The position numbers and the translations under genes are program-made. Source: Paraburkholderia sediminicola (GTDB lineage Bacteria > Pseudomonadota > Gammaproteobacteria > Burkholderiales > Burkholderiaceae). Taken from it: a stretch of DNA of 64,000 nucleotides. Positions 49,866 through 58,333 of this stretch are shown here, in pieces. The DNA lies in contig NZ_CADIKC010000001.1 in NCBI RefSeq assembly GCF_902859805.1, positions 1,550,001 through 1,614,000 of the forward strand, given 5' to 3'. The notes beneath the pieces are model-generated. The model made no database searches and was not told the DNA's origin. It saw nothing but the letters and a program-made list of their open reading frames with translations. The stretch's first letter is position 1, and every line of letters begins with the position of its first letter.

Positions 49866-51182
49866 ATGACTGACACTTCCGTAGCATCCGCCGCCGGGCA
49901 GCATCAGCCCTTGTTGCAGGGCTATCCGCGCAAGGATGGCCGCAAGGGCATCCGCAATGTGGTTGCGGTGGCGTATCTGGTCGAGTGCGCGCATCACGTC
50001 GCGCGCGAGATCGTCACGCAGTTCCGCGAACCGCTCGATGCGTTCGACGATCCTTCAGCCGAACGCGAGCCGCCTGTGCATCTGATCGGCTTTCCCGGTT
50101 GCTATCCGAATGGGTACGCCGAAAAGATGCTCGAGCGCCTCACCACGCATCCCAATGTAGGCGCGGTGCTGTTCGTGTCGCTCGGGTGTGAGAGCATGAA
50201 CAAGCATTACCTCGTGGACGTAGTGCGCGCGAGCGGCCGTCCCGTCGAAGTCCTGACGATCCAGGAAAAAGGCGGCACACGCAGTACGATTCAATACGGC
50301 GTCGACTGGATTCGCGACGCACGCAAGCAACTTGCCGCGCAGCAGAAAGTGCCGATGGCACTGAGCGAACTGGTAATCGGCACGATTTGCGGCGGCTCGG
50401 ACGGAACCAGCGGCATCACCGCAAACCCGGCCGTGGGCCGTGCGTTCGATCACCTGATCGACGCGGGCGCGACCTGCATCTTCGAAGAAACCGGCGAGCT
50501 GGTGGGCTGCGAGTTTCATATGAAAACGCGTGCTGCGAGGCCGGAACTCGGGGAGGAAATTGTTGCGTGTGTTGCGAAGGCGGCGCGCTACTACTCGATC
50601 CTTGGGCATGGCAGTTTTGCGGTTGGCAATGCGGACGGTGGCCTCACCACGCAGGAAGAGAAATCGTTGGGCGCGTATGCGAAAAGCGGCGCGTCGCCGA
50701 TTGTCGGGATTATCAAACCCGGAGACGTTCCGCCGACCGGTGGCCTCTATCTTCTCGATGTCGTACCTGACGGCGAACCGCGTTTCGGTTTTCCGAACAT
50801 CAGCGACAACGCGGAAATCGGCGAACTGATCGCATGCGGCGCGCATGTGATTCTGTTCACGACCGGACGCGGATCGGTGGTCGGCTCGGCGATTTCGCCG
50901 GTCATCAAGGTGTGCGCGAATCCTGCGACCTACCGTAATCTCGCCGGCGATATGGACGTCGATGCAGGGCGCATTCTCGAAGGCCGCGGCACACTCGACG
51001 ACGTTGGCCGCGAAGTATTCGAGCAAACGGTGGCGGTGTCGCTCGGTGCGGCGTCGAAATCGGAAATGCTCGGTCATCAGGAATTCATCCTGACGTACAA
51101 GACTTTCGAACCAGTGGGCCCGGCCTGTTTGCCGTCGAGCGCTGCACCGCCGCATCGGGTTGTGACGATCGAACCGCACTGA
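49866..51182 (+). CDS. UxaA-type sugar-acid dehydratase, large subunit
   Basis: A 438-residue catalytic subunit of the altronate/galactarate dehydratase family, which use an iron cofactor. Motifs: GYPRKDGRKGIRNVVAVAYL, PGCYPNGYAEKML, SLGCESMNKHYL and TICGGSDGTSGITANPAVG. The ATG at 49866 has GGA upstream; a GTG at 49839 and an ATG at 49860 also lie in frame. With the SAF subunit it would dehydrate a six-carbon aldonate, most likely L-fuconate to 2-keto-3-deoxy-L-fuconate. A repeat-rich gap (51183-51405) separates it from the next gene. Confidence 0.87.
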   Translation: MTDTSVASAAGQHQPLLQGYPRKDGRKGIRNVVAVAYLVECAHHVAREIVTQFREPLDAFDDPSAEREPPVHLIGFPGCYPNGYAEKMLERLTTHPNVGAVLFVSLGCESMNKHYLVDVVRASGRPVEVLTIQEKGGTRSTIQYGVDWIRDARKQLAAQQKVPMALSELVIGTICGGSDGTSGITANPAVGRAFDHLIDAGATCIFEETGELVGCEFHMKTRAARPELGEEIVACVAKAARYYSILGHGSFAVGNADGGLTTQEEKSLGAYAKSGASPIVGIIKPGDVPPTGGLYLLDVVPDGEPRFGFPNISDNAEIGELIACGAHVILFTTGRGSVVGSAISPVIKVCANPATYRNLAGDMDVDAGRILEGRGTLDDVGREVFEQTVAVSLGAASKSEMLGHQEFILTYKTFEPVGPACLPSSAAPPHRVVTIEPH

Positions 51183-51254
51183 GCGGTCCATTTGTAACGA
51201 GTCCGAGGCCATGCAGCGGGCAAACATCGTCGGCGCGTGCTAAAACATAAACGG

Positions 51255-51398
51255 GATCGGAGTAAGAGCTTTGCATGGGGCCGGAATAAGCGCTAAAGCG
51301 CTAACTCCGGCCGACAGCTGAAGCGCCAACTCTGGTCGACAGCTTTGCATGGGACCAGAGTAAGCGCTAAAGCGCTAACTCTGGTCGACAGAGGAGAC
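51255..51398 (+). repeat. Palindromic intergenic repeat, copy 3 (multi-unit)
   Basis: This copy holds two full units and one partial unit. Unit A (51281-51310) has outer arms CCGGAAT and ACTCCGG. Unit B (51355-51384) has CCAGAGT and ACTCTGG: both arms changed together, so the stem still pairs. Inner arms AAGCGCT/AGCGCTA are shared. CTTTGCATGGG-type 12-mers are at 51269 and 51343. The tail CGACAGAGGAGAC holds the Shine-Dalgarno of the gene at 51406. Confidence 0.85.
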
Positions 51399-51405
51399 GT
51401 GGTCC

Positions 51406-52446
51406 ATGGCGGCAAATGTCGGTTCGAAGATCGAACAGCGGCGCAACGTCGGCCGTCGTGCGTTGCAGGTGAGCGGATTGGGGCTCGGTACGGCGCCGTT
51501 GGCCGGCCTCTACCGCGATTTGTCCGAAGAGGAAGCACACGCGACCATCGCGGCCGCGTGGGACGCCGGCGTACGCTACTTCGATACTGCGCCGCATTAC
51601 GGCCACACCAAAGCTGAGCATCGGCTTGGCGACGCGTTGCGCCGCTATCCACGCGGCGAATACGTGCTCTCAACCAAAGTCGGGCGCCGCTTCGTACCGC
51701 GCACCACGCCCTACGACGGCAGCGAAGGTTGGCAAGACCCGCTGCCGTTCCAGGCGATTTTCGACTACACACACGACGGCATTCTGCGTTCATTCGAAGA
51801 CAGCCAGCAGCGTCTCGGCATGATCGATATCGACATTCTGCTGGTGCACGACATCGGCGTGGTCACGCATGGCGACAAGAACCCTCATTATTGGCGGCAA
51901 TTGACTGAAGGCGGCGGCTTTCGCGCGCTCGATGATCTGCGCTCCTCGGGCGCGGTCAAGGCGGTCGGGCTCGGCGTCAACGAAGGCGCGGCAATACTCA
52001 ACGTGATGGCCGAATTCGATATCGATTGCGCGTTGCTCGCGGGCCGTTATACGCTGCTCGAGCAGACCACGCTCGACGACCTGCTTCCAGCATGCGAACA
52101 ACGCGGCGTCAGCATTCTGTTAGGCGGCGCGTTTAATTCAGGCATTCTGGCGCGCGGTGTCGCGGGCGATCTGAAATTCAATTACGGCGACGCGCCGAGC
52201 GAAATTATCGAACGCGTCGCGCGGCTGGAAGCGGTGTGCTGGGTGCATGGCGTGCCGCTTGCCGCCGCAGCTTTGCAGTTTCCGTATGCGCATCCGGCGG
52301 TCGCAACTGTGTTGACCGGCGCGCGCAGTGCCGACGAACTGCGCGAGAACGCCGCGTCGTTCGAGCAGCCTATCCCCGCGGAACTGTGGTCCGCGTTGCG
52401 TGACAAAGGCTTGCTCGACAGCCGCGCGCCCGCGCCGGAGGATTGA
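51406..52446 (+). CDS. Aldo/keto reductase, L-fucose (D-threo-aldose) dehydrogenase type
   Basis: A 346-residue AKR. Catalytic residues: Asp60 and Tyr65 in FDTAPHYGHT, Lys91 in LSTKVGRRF and His in LLVHDIG. It matches the pyridoxal/D-threo-aldose (L-fucose) dehydrogenase branch, which oxidises L-fucose to its lactone with NAD(P). Its start follows the third palindromic repeat by eight bases. The stop is overlapped by the lactonase ribosome-binding site. The placing next to a lactonase and a UxaA dehydratase supports the first step of the L-fucose pathway. Confidence 0.88.
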   Translation: MAANVGSKIEQRRNVGRRALQVSGLGLGTAPLAGLYRDLSEEEAHATIAAAWDAGVRYFDTAPHYGHTKAEHRLGDALRRYPRGEYVLSTKVGRRFVPRTTPYDGSEGWQDPLPFQAIFDYTHDGILRSFEDSQQRLGMIDIDILLVHDIGVVTHGDKNPHYWRQLTEGGGFRALDDLRSSGAVKAVGLGVNEGAAILNVMAEFDIDCALLAGRYTLLEQTTLDDLLPACEQRGVSILLGGAFNSGILARGVAGDLKFNYGDAPSEIIERVARLEAVCWVHGVPLAAAALQFPYAHPAVATVLTGARSADELRENAASFEQPIPAELWSALRDKGLLDSRAPAPED

Positions 52447-52447
52447 T

Positions 52448-53284
52448 TTGACGATACGTATCGACGCCCACCAGCACTTCTGGGACCCCGCTCGTGGTGA
52501 CTACGAGTGGCTCACGCCGGAACTGAAAATCCTGTACCGGCTGTTCGGTCCCGACGATCTCAAGCCACTGCGAGAAGCAGCGGGCGTCGAAAGGACGGTG
52601 GTGGTCCAGGCAGCGCCGACTATCGATGAAACGCGCTACTTGCTGGACATCGCGCGGCATGAGCCATCGATTGCCGGTGTAGTCGGCTGGGTGCCGTTGC
52701 TGTTACCCACGGCGCCGGCCGTGATTGGAGCGCTGGCGCATGAACCGAAGTTCAAAGGCGTGCGGCCGATGCTGCAGGATCTGCCCGACGATACGTGGAT
52801 TGCGAATCCCGATCTCGCGCCCGCAATCGAAGCACTGATCGAGCACGACCTCGCGTTCGACGCGTTGATTTACGCACGGCACGTCGAGCCTTTCGAAACC
52901 TTCGCGAAGCGTTTCCCCGAACTGCGCATCGTTGTCGATCACGGCGCGAAGCCGCCGATCCGCTACGGTCGCGCGGGTTGGCAAACATGGGCCGACGCAA
53001 TCACGCGGCTCGCGCAGTTACCGCAAGTGCATTGCAAGCTGTCGGGACTCGTCACCGAAGCGTCGCCTGGCTGGAGCGAAGAAACGCTTCATCCGTATGT
53101 CGAGCATCTGCTGACGTCATTCGGCCCCTCGCGTTTGATGTGGGGCAGCGATTGGCCGGTGCTCGATCTGAACGGCGACTATCAGGTCTGGCACTCGATG
53201 GCGAACACCTTGCTCGCGTCCTTGAGCGACGCCGAGCGTGACGCGGTTTTCGGCGGCAACGCCGCTGCGTTTTATCGACTGTGA
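52448..53284 (+). CDS. Amidohydrolase (COG3618), sugar-lactone hydrolase
   Basis: A 278-residue amidohydrolase-2 family protein. It begins with a TTG at 52448 five bases after GGAGGA; the longer frame from 52328 overlaps the AKR. The N-terminal metal motif HxH is DAHQHFWDP, with further His/Asp positions at VVDHGAKPP and LMWGSDWPV. COG3618 members of Burkholderia multivorans are known L-fucono-1,5-lactonases, which fits the operon: it would open the lactone made by the AKR to L-fuconate. Confidence 0.87.
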   Translation: MTIRIDAHQHFWDPARGDYEWLTPELKILYRLFGPDDLKPLREAAGVERTVVVQAAPTIDETRYLLDIARHEPSIAGVVGWVPLLLPTAPAVIGALAHEPKFKGVRPMLQDLPDDTWIANPDLAPAIEALIEHDLAFDALIYARHVEPFETFAKRFPELRIVVDHGAKPPIRYGRAGWQTWADAITRLAQLPQVHCKLSGLVTEASPGWSEETLHPYVEHLLTSFGPSRLMWGSDWPVLDLNGDYQVWHSMANTLLASLSDAERDAVFGGNAAAFYRL

Positions 53285-53326
53285 TGTGACGAAGACAAGA
53301 GAAAGCCCATTCAACTGGAGTCGTAG

Positions 53327-54070
53327 ATGACACAAAGACTGGCCGGCAAGACGGCCCTGATCACCGCCGCAGGACAAGGTATCGGTCTCGCCACCGCGGA
53401 AATGTTCGCGCGCGAAGGCGCGCGCGTGATCGCCACCGATATCCGTATTGACGGACTCGCCGGCAAGCCTGTCGAAGCGCGCAAGCTCGACGTGCGAGAC
53501 AACGCGGCGATCCAAGCGCTGGCCGCCGAGCTCGGCCCGATCGACGTGCTGTTCAACTGCGCGGGCTTCGTGCACGCCGGCTCGATTCTCGAATGCAGCG
53601 AAGAAGATTGGGACTTCGCCTTCGATCTGAACGCGAAGGCGATGTACCGTATGATCCGCGCGTTTTTGCCGGCGATGCTGGAGAAGGGCGGCGGCTCGAT
53701 CATCAATATGTCGTCGGCGGCCTCGAGCGTGAAGGGCGTGCCGAACCGCTTTGCGTACAGCGCGTCGAAAGCCGCGGTGATCGGGCTGACCAAGTCCGTC
53801 GCTGCAGATTTCATCACACGTGGTGTACGCTGTAACGCGATCTGCCCGGGCACGGTGCATTCGCCGTCGCTCGAACAGCGGATCGTTGAGCAGGCCAAGG
53901 CGCAGGGCGCGACGCTCGACGCCGTGCAGGCGGCTTTTGTGGCGCGTCAACCGATGGGCCGCATTGGCAAGCCGGAAGAGATCGCCGCATTGGCGCTGTA
54001 TCTCGCGTCCGACGAATCGTCGTTCACCACTGGCCACGCGCATGTGATCGACGGCGGCTGGTCGAACTGA
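53327..54070 (+). CDS. Short-chain dehydrogenase, probable 2-keto-3-deoxy-L-fuconate dehydrogenase
   Basis: A 247-residue classical SDR. NAD-binding TAAGQGIG at 13-20, NCAG at 77-80, and the triad Ser130 (INMSS), Tyr144 and Lys148 (YSASK). The C-terminus PGTVHSPSLEQRI and TTGHAHVIDGGWSN fit the KDF/L-fuconate dehydrogenase group that oxidises the 4-hydroxyl of 2-keto-3-deoxy-L-fuconate. It lies 42 bases after the lactonase and 62 before the FAH-fold hydrolase. The enzyme name depends on operon context. Confidence 0.88.
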   Translation: MTQRLAGKTALITAAGQGIGLATAEMFAREGARVIATDIRIDGLAGKPVEARKLDVRDNAAIQALAAELGPIDVLFNCAGFVHAGSILECSEEDWDFAFDLNAKAMYRMIRAFLPAMLEKGGGSIINMSSAASSVKGVPNRFAYSASKAAVIGLTKSVAADFITRGVRCNAICPGTVHSPSLEQRIVEQAKAQGATLDAVQAAFVARQPMGRIGKPEEIAALALYLASDESSFTTGHAHVIDGGWSN

Positions 54071-54132
54071 CGCGGTCCGATCAACGCTGAAACACGAACC
54101 GAATACCACTGAACGGAAAGGGAAGTGCAACG

Positions 54133-54981
54133 ATGAAACTGCTTCGTTATGGGCCGAAAGGCCAGGAAAAGCCGGGCCTGCTCGACGCGCAAGGCAAGAT
54201 TCGCGATCTGTCGAAGGTGGTTGGCGATATCGACGGCGCCGCGCTGAGCGACGAAAGTCTCGCCAAACTGCGTGCGCTCGATCCGGCTTCGCTGCCGTTG
54301 GTCGAGGGCAATCCGCGCATGGGACCGTGCGTCGGCACGATCGGCAAGTTCATCTGCATCGGGCTCAACTATGCGGACCACGCGGCTGAATCGAATCTGC
54401 CGGTGCCGGCGGAGCCGGTGATTTTCAACAAGTGGACGAGCGCGATCAGCGGCCCGAACGACGACGTCGAAATTCCGCGCGGCTCGAAGAAGACCGACTG
54501 GGAAGTCGAACTCGGCGTGGTGATCGGCAAGCCGGCGAAATATATCGACGAAGCCAACGCGCTCGACTACGTCGCCGGTTACTGCGTGATTAACGACGTG
54601 TCGGAACGCGAATGGCAGATCGAACGCGGCGGCACGTGGGACAAGGGCAAGGGCTTCGATACCTTCGGTCCGATCGGCCCGTGGGTTGTGACGCGCGACG
54701 AAGTCGCCGATCCGCAGAACCTGAGCTTGTGGCTCGAAGTGGATGGCCACCGCTATCAGAACGGCAGCACGAAGACGATGGTTTTCGGCGTCGCCAAGCT
54801 GGTGTCGTATGTGTCGCAGTGCATGAGCCTGCAACCGGGCGATGTGATTTCGACCGGCACGCCGCCGGGCGTCGGCATGGGCGTGAAGCCGAACCCGGTG
54901 TACCTGAAGCCGGGCCAGACGATCCGTCTCGGTATTGAAGGTCTCGGCGAGCAGACGCAGAAGACTTACGCGGCGGAATAA
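54133..54981 (+). CDS. FAH-fold hydrolase, probable 2,4-diketo-3-deoxy-L-fuconate hydrolase
   Basis: A 282-residue protein of the fumarylacetoacetate hydrolase superfamily. Metal-binding region IGLNYADHAAESNLPVPAEP is followed by the acidic motif KKTDWEVELGVVIGK and TGTPPGVGMG near the C-terminus. Such enzymes cut 2,4-diketo-3-deoxy-L-fuconate to pyruvate and L-lactate. AAAGGGAAG lies before the ATG. It is the last gene of the operon and ends at the terminator at 55049. Alternative labels such as ureidoglycolate lyase are weaker given the neighbours. Confidence 0.88.
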   Translation: MKLLRYGPKGQEKPGLLDAQGKIRDLSKVVGDIDGAALSDESLAKLRALDPASLPLVEGNPRMGPCVGTIGKFICIGLNYADHAAESNLPVPAEPVIFNKWTSAISGPNDDVEIPRGSKKTDWEVELGVVIGKPAKYIDEANALDYVAGYCVINDVSEREWQIERGGTWDKGKGFDTFGPIGPWVVTRDEVADPQNLSLWLEVDGHRYQNGSTKTMVFGVAKLVSYVSQCMSLQPGDVISTGTPPGVGMGVKPNPVYLKPGQTIRLGIEGLGEQTQKTYAAE

Positions 54982-55048
54982 GTGGTGGAACAAGCGGTGC
55001 AATAGAAGGCGCAGTAAGCCGCGCAATCGACACCGTTGATTCAGAATG

Positions 55049-55086
55049 AAAAACCGCGCCTGCTTCACAGCAGGCGCGGTTTTTTT
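55049..55086 (+). terminator. Intrinsic terminator of the sugar operon
   Basis: AAAAACCGCGCCTGC (55049-55063) pairs with GCAGGCGCGGTTTTT (from 55070) around a six-base loop, with T continuing to 55086. It ends the 45.8-55 kb operon. Confidence 0.93.
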
Positions 55087-55144
55087 ATGTACCCCGGAGC
55101 GAGCCGTATGACTCGCCCATCCCATCTCAAGCGCACCGTTCCGA

Positions 55145-55579
55145 TCAACCCGCCGGTTCGTGCTCGCCGTTTTCGCTGATGCGATTGATCGTGCCTTGCG
55201 CAACGGCGACGAGTTTCTCGCGTTGCCCGTCCATCACGTACACGTTGCACTGGCAGGTCGCCTGATGCCGCCCTGCGTAGACCACCTTCGCCCGCGCGAT
55301 CAGCGTGCCGTTCATCACCGGCCGCAGATAGTTGATCTTGTACTCGCCGGTCACGACCTTCGGCCCCAGCGACAGCGCGCCGGCGAACGTCAGCGCATTG
55401 TCGGCGAGATAACTGATGACACCGCCATGCACGAAGCCATGTTGTTGCCGCAACTCGTCGCGGATCGGCAGACACAGCGTCAGTTCGTTGGTGCCGGTGT
55501 GCATCAGTTCGGTGCCTAGCAGCATGCTGAACGGCTGGGCATGCAGTGCGCCGCGCGCCCGGTCGAGGATGTCGGTCAT
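55145..55579 (-). CDS. PaaI-family thioesterase (hotdog fold)
   Basis: A 144-residue hotdog-fold thioesterase. Motif HGFVHGGVISYLADNALTFAG contains the nucleophile/base region (HGG...D) typical of PaaI/YdiI enzymes that hydrolyse aryl- or acyl-CoA thioesters. The ATG at 55579 has AAGGA about eight bases upstream; a frame open to 55666 has no better start. It is convergent with the sugar operon. The acyl substrate is unknown. Confidence 0.87.
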   Translation of the reverse strand: MTDILDRARGALHAQPFSMLLGTELMHTGTNELTLCLPIRDELRQQHGFVHGGVISYLADNALTFAGALSLGPKVVTGEYKINYLRPVMNGTLIARAKVVYAGRHQATCQCNVYVMDGQREKLVAVAQGTINRISENGEHEPAG

Positions 55580-55846
55580 CGTGAGTCCTTCGGGCGTGGC
55601 CCGCAGTGGCATCTGCACCGGCGTCCATTGTGCAGTCCCTACCCACTCTAGGAAGCGCTGACGCATCGCGTCAAGGTGAATCCAAAATATCTGCGGGGCA
55701 TTGTTGCGAAAAATGACGGGAATGGCGAAGTTGGCCGATGAAACGGGGACGTAAGACGATTTTTGACGACATTGATCTCAAGCAAAGTTTGGCGTTGCCG
55801 TTAACCCTGACGTAGCTCCCGTCATTCTTTGCTTTAGGTGTTCACG

Positions 55847-57469
55847 ATGTTCAGCAAGATCAAGGTCGCATCCGGCCTGTTGTGTGTTCTGGCCGCGTTC
55901 TGCGTTTTCCAGCTTGTCACGGTGGGATTGGGGTTCTGGTCGCTCACGCGCACGCATGACGACGTGGGCGATCTGTCGAATGTCGCCTTGAAGCAGGTCG
56001 ACGCGGTCAATGAAACGACCCAGCGTTTGATGGATGCGCGCATCAACCTGTCGCGCGCCGGTACGCGCATGGTGCGCGGCGGCGCCGAGCCGTCCGATAT
56101 CGTGCAGCATGCCCGCGAACAGCTGACGGCGGCCGACCAGTCGTTCGGCGCGTTCATGAGCGCGCAGAAGACCAGCGACGAAAACAGCACCCGCGCTGCC
56201 GCGCTCGCCGAGCGCTACAAAAAGCTCCACGACGCGCTCGCGGAACTGGTGCAGTTTCTCGATGCGAACAACATTCAGGCCTTCCTCGACCAGCCGACTC
56301 AAGGCTTCCAGGATGCCTATCTCGCCGAGTCGCACAACTTCGTGCAATTCGGCGCTGCTGCTAGCCAGGCATCGATTGATTCGATCGACGCCCGCATGGC
56401 GACGTTCCGAGCCGTCAGCATCGCGATCCTGTTGGTATTGGTGTTGGGCACATTCGGCGTGTACGCGGCGCTGCGTAAGGGCGTGGTGGCGCCGCTGGAA
56501 GAAGCCGGCCGTCACTTCGACCGCATCGCGCAAGGGCGTCTCGACCAGCCGATCGCTTCGCGCGGCACCAATGAGATCGGCCGCCTGTTCTCGGGCCTCG
56601 CGAAAATGCAGGCGAGTGTGGCGCGCACCGTGCAAACCGTGCGCGAATCTGCCGACTCGATTCACCTCGGCGCCGATGAAATCGCCACCGGTAACGCCGA
56701 TCTGTCGGCACGCACGGAAAACCAGGCGGCATCACTCGAAGAAACCGCGTCGAGCATGGAGGAGCTGACCGCCACGGTGCGCCAGAACGCCGATCACGCC
56801 CGTGAGGCCAATGCGCTCGCCGAAACCGCGCTCGAGGCGACCTCGCGCGGCAGCGAGGTAGTCAACGAGGTGGTCGACAAGATGCGCGGCATCGCCCAAA
56901 GCTCGGACAAGATCGCCGAGATCATTTCGGTGATCGACGGCATCGCGTTCCAGACCAATATCCTCGCGCTGAACGCGGCCGTCGAAGCGGCGCGTGCGGG
57001 CGAACAGGGCCGTGGTTTCGCCGTGGTAGCGGGCGAGGTACGCGGGCTTGCCCAGCGCAGCGCGCAGTCGGCGAAGGAAATCAAAACGCTGATCAGCGAA
57101 TCGGTCGCCGAGATTCAGGGCGGTTCGGCGCTGGTCGAGCATGCCGGTGAGGCGATGAGCAACGTTTCCGCGTCGATCTCGCGGGTCACGCAGATGATGG
57201 CGGAGATCAGCGCGTCGTCGCTCGAACAGAGCACGGGCATCGAGCAGGTCAACCAGGCGGTGGTGCAGATGGACGAGATGACGCAGCAGAACGCGGCGCT
57301 CGTCGAGGAAGCCGCCGCAGCGGCAGCATCGCTGCATCAGCAGACGCAGCAATTGAAGGACGCTGTTTCCGTGTTCGAAATTTCTGAAACTGTGTTGCGA
57401 ATGCAACAAATGGACGACCTGCGCGGGCAAACGGCGGCGTTTGCGCTGTCAGGAATGCGGGCGATCTAG
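55847..57469 (+). CDS. Methyl-accepting chemotaxis protein (Tar/Tsr type)
   Basis: A 540-residue transmembrane chemoreceptor. TM1 is about residues 10-32, a four-helix-bundle periplasmic sensor follows, and TM2 is about 190-212. HAMP lies next (KGVVAPLEEAGRHFDRIA). The signalling hairpin tip is IAFQTNILALNAAVEAARAG, flanked by methylation helices. The last residues do not end in the NWETF-type CheR tether (SALSGMRAI), so adaptation would be without the pentapeptide. The start at 55847 has only a weak AGG upstream. It is an intact relative of the remnant at 14326. Confidence 0.93.
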   Translation: MFSKIKVASGLLCVLAAFCVFQLVTVGLGFWSLTRTHDDVGDLSNVALKQVDAVNETTQRLMDARINLSRAGTRMVRGGAEPSDIVQHAREQLTAADQSFGAFMSAQKTSDENSTRAAALAERYKKLHDALAELVQFLDANNIQAFLDQPTQGFQDAYLAESHNFVQFGAAASQASIDSIDARMATFRAVSIAILLVLVLGTFGVYAALRKGVVAPLEEAGRHFDRIAQGRLDQPIASRGTNEIGRLFSGLAKMQASVARTVQTVRESADSIHLGADEIATGNADLSARTENQAASLEETASSMEELTATVRQNADHAREANALAETALEATSRGSEVVNEVVDKMRGIAQSSDKIAEIISVIDGIAFQTNILALNAAVEAARAGEQGRGFAVVAGEVRGLAQRSAQSAKEIKTLISESVAEIQGGSALVEHAGEAMSNVSASISRVTQMMAEISASSLEQSTGIEQVNQAVVQMDEMTQQNAALVEEAAAAAASLHQQTQQLKDAVSVFEISETVLRMQQMDDLRGQTAAFALSGMRAI

Positions 57470-57506
57470 ACCGCGAACGTGCCCAAAAAGAGGGCATCTA
57501 CAATAG

Positions 57507-57534
57507 AAAATGGCCCGCCAAAGCGGGCCATTTT
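57507..57534 (+). terminator. Intrinsic terminator after chemoreceptor
   Basis: AAAATGGCCCGC (57507-57518) pairs with GCGGGCCATTTT (57523-57534) with a four-base loop. It could also serve the convergent cold-shock gene. Confidence 0.92.
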
Positions 57535-57581
57535 GCATTAGACGCAAGCGCCTAAGGGTGCCTCAACGTACCTGAAGGTAC

Positions 57582-57785
57582 TTAGGCCGGCTGGATGTTC
57601 GCAGCTTGCTTGCCCTTCGGGCCTTGCTTGACTTCGAACGTCACTTTCTGGTTTTCCTGCAGGGACTTGAAGCCGCTGCCTTGAACTTCCGAAAAGTGTG
57701 CAAACAGGTCTTCGCCGCCGTCGTCCGGGGTGATGAAGCCAAAGCCCTTTGCATCGTTAAACCACTTCACAGTACCTGTTGCCAT
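57582..57785 (-). CDS. cspA: Cold-shock protein (CspA family)
   Basis: A 67-residue single CSD protein. RNA-binding motifs RNP1 (KGFGFIT) and RNP2 (LFAHFSEV) are both present, starting [17 protein letters not shown]. It is an RNA chaperone. The ATG at 57785 gives the family N-terminus. A gap of over 200 bases to the next gene leaves room for the long leader usual in csp genes; I did not identify a cold-box. Paralogue number in the genome is unknown, so the cspA symbol is only nominal. Confidence 0.94.
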   Translation of the reverse strand: MATGTVKWFNDAKGFGFITPDDGGEDLFAHFSEVQGSGFKSLQENQKVTFEVKQGPKGKQAANIQPA

Positions 57786-58003
57786 TTTTAATCCAGTAAA
57801 TGTTGTGTGTTGCATTCGCGACCGCTATTTCTCAACACGAGATCGAGCGCGAAGTACGAGTTGTATCACGTCTTTATGATGGACGCCAATCAACAAGTAT
57901 TCGGGTATTCCCCTGATTGGACCCTTTTGAGGTCCGGAAACCATTTTCCAGGGGGCCCCAGCCGGTAGGGTAAACTGCTTGTATTACTCTTCCAGGAAAA
58001 ACA

Positions 58004-58279
58004 TTGACACATTATTTGCAAGATGAACTTACCTCATTCTGGAGTCGTTTGACCCCCTATCTCGCGATATTGGAGTCGAAATCACCTCAAGAAGGCGCCC
58101 CGGATCCGGTCGGCCGAATCACGGTCGATACCGAAGAGCACCAGGCTTTCGCCCTTCACACCACCGATAAAAAGCCGCACGGCGACACATCGGATACCCC
58201 CACCGGACACAGCGCGACCTACACGCGATTCAAAACTGCCGACGCCGATTGGGGACCCTGGCAACGCGAAGAATATTGA
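58004..58279 (+). CDS. Small uncharacterised protein, TTG start
   Basis: A 91-residue soluble protein that starts at a TTG with CCAGGAA seven bases upstream; no ATG is available. The N-terminus is helical (HYLQDELTSFWSRLTPYLAIL) and the rest is polar and Thr/Asp/His-rich, ending GPWQREEY. No family recognised. It is divergent from the cold-shock gene and convergent with the epimerase at 58334. Confidence 0.5.
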   Translation: MTHYLQDELTSFWSRLTPYLAILESKSPQEGAPDPVGRITVDTEEHQAFALHTTDKKPHGDTSDTPTGHSATYTRFKTADADWGPWQREEY

Positions 58280-58333
58280 TTGACCGGTCAGTCGGCTTTT
58301 GACGCCGATGTACGGAAAGACGGCAGCCGGCGC

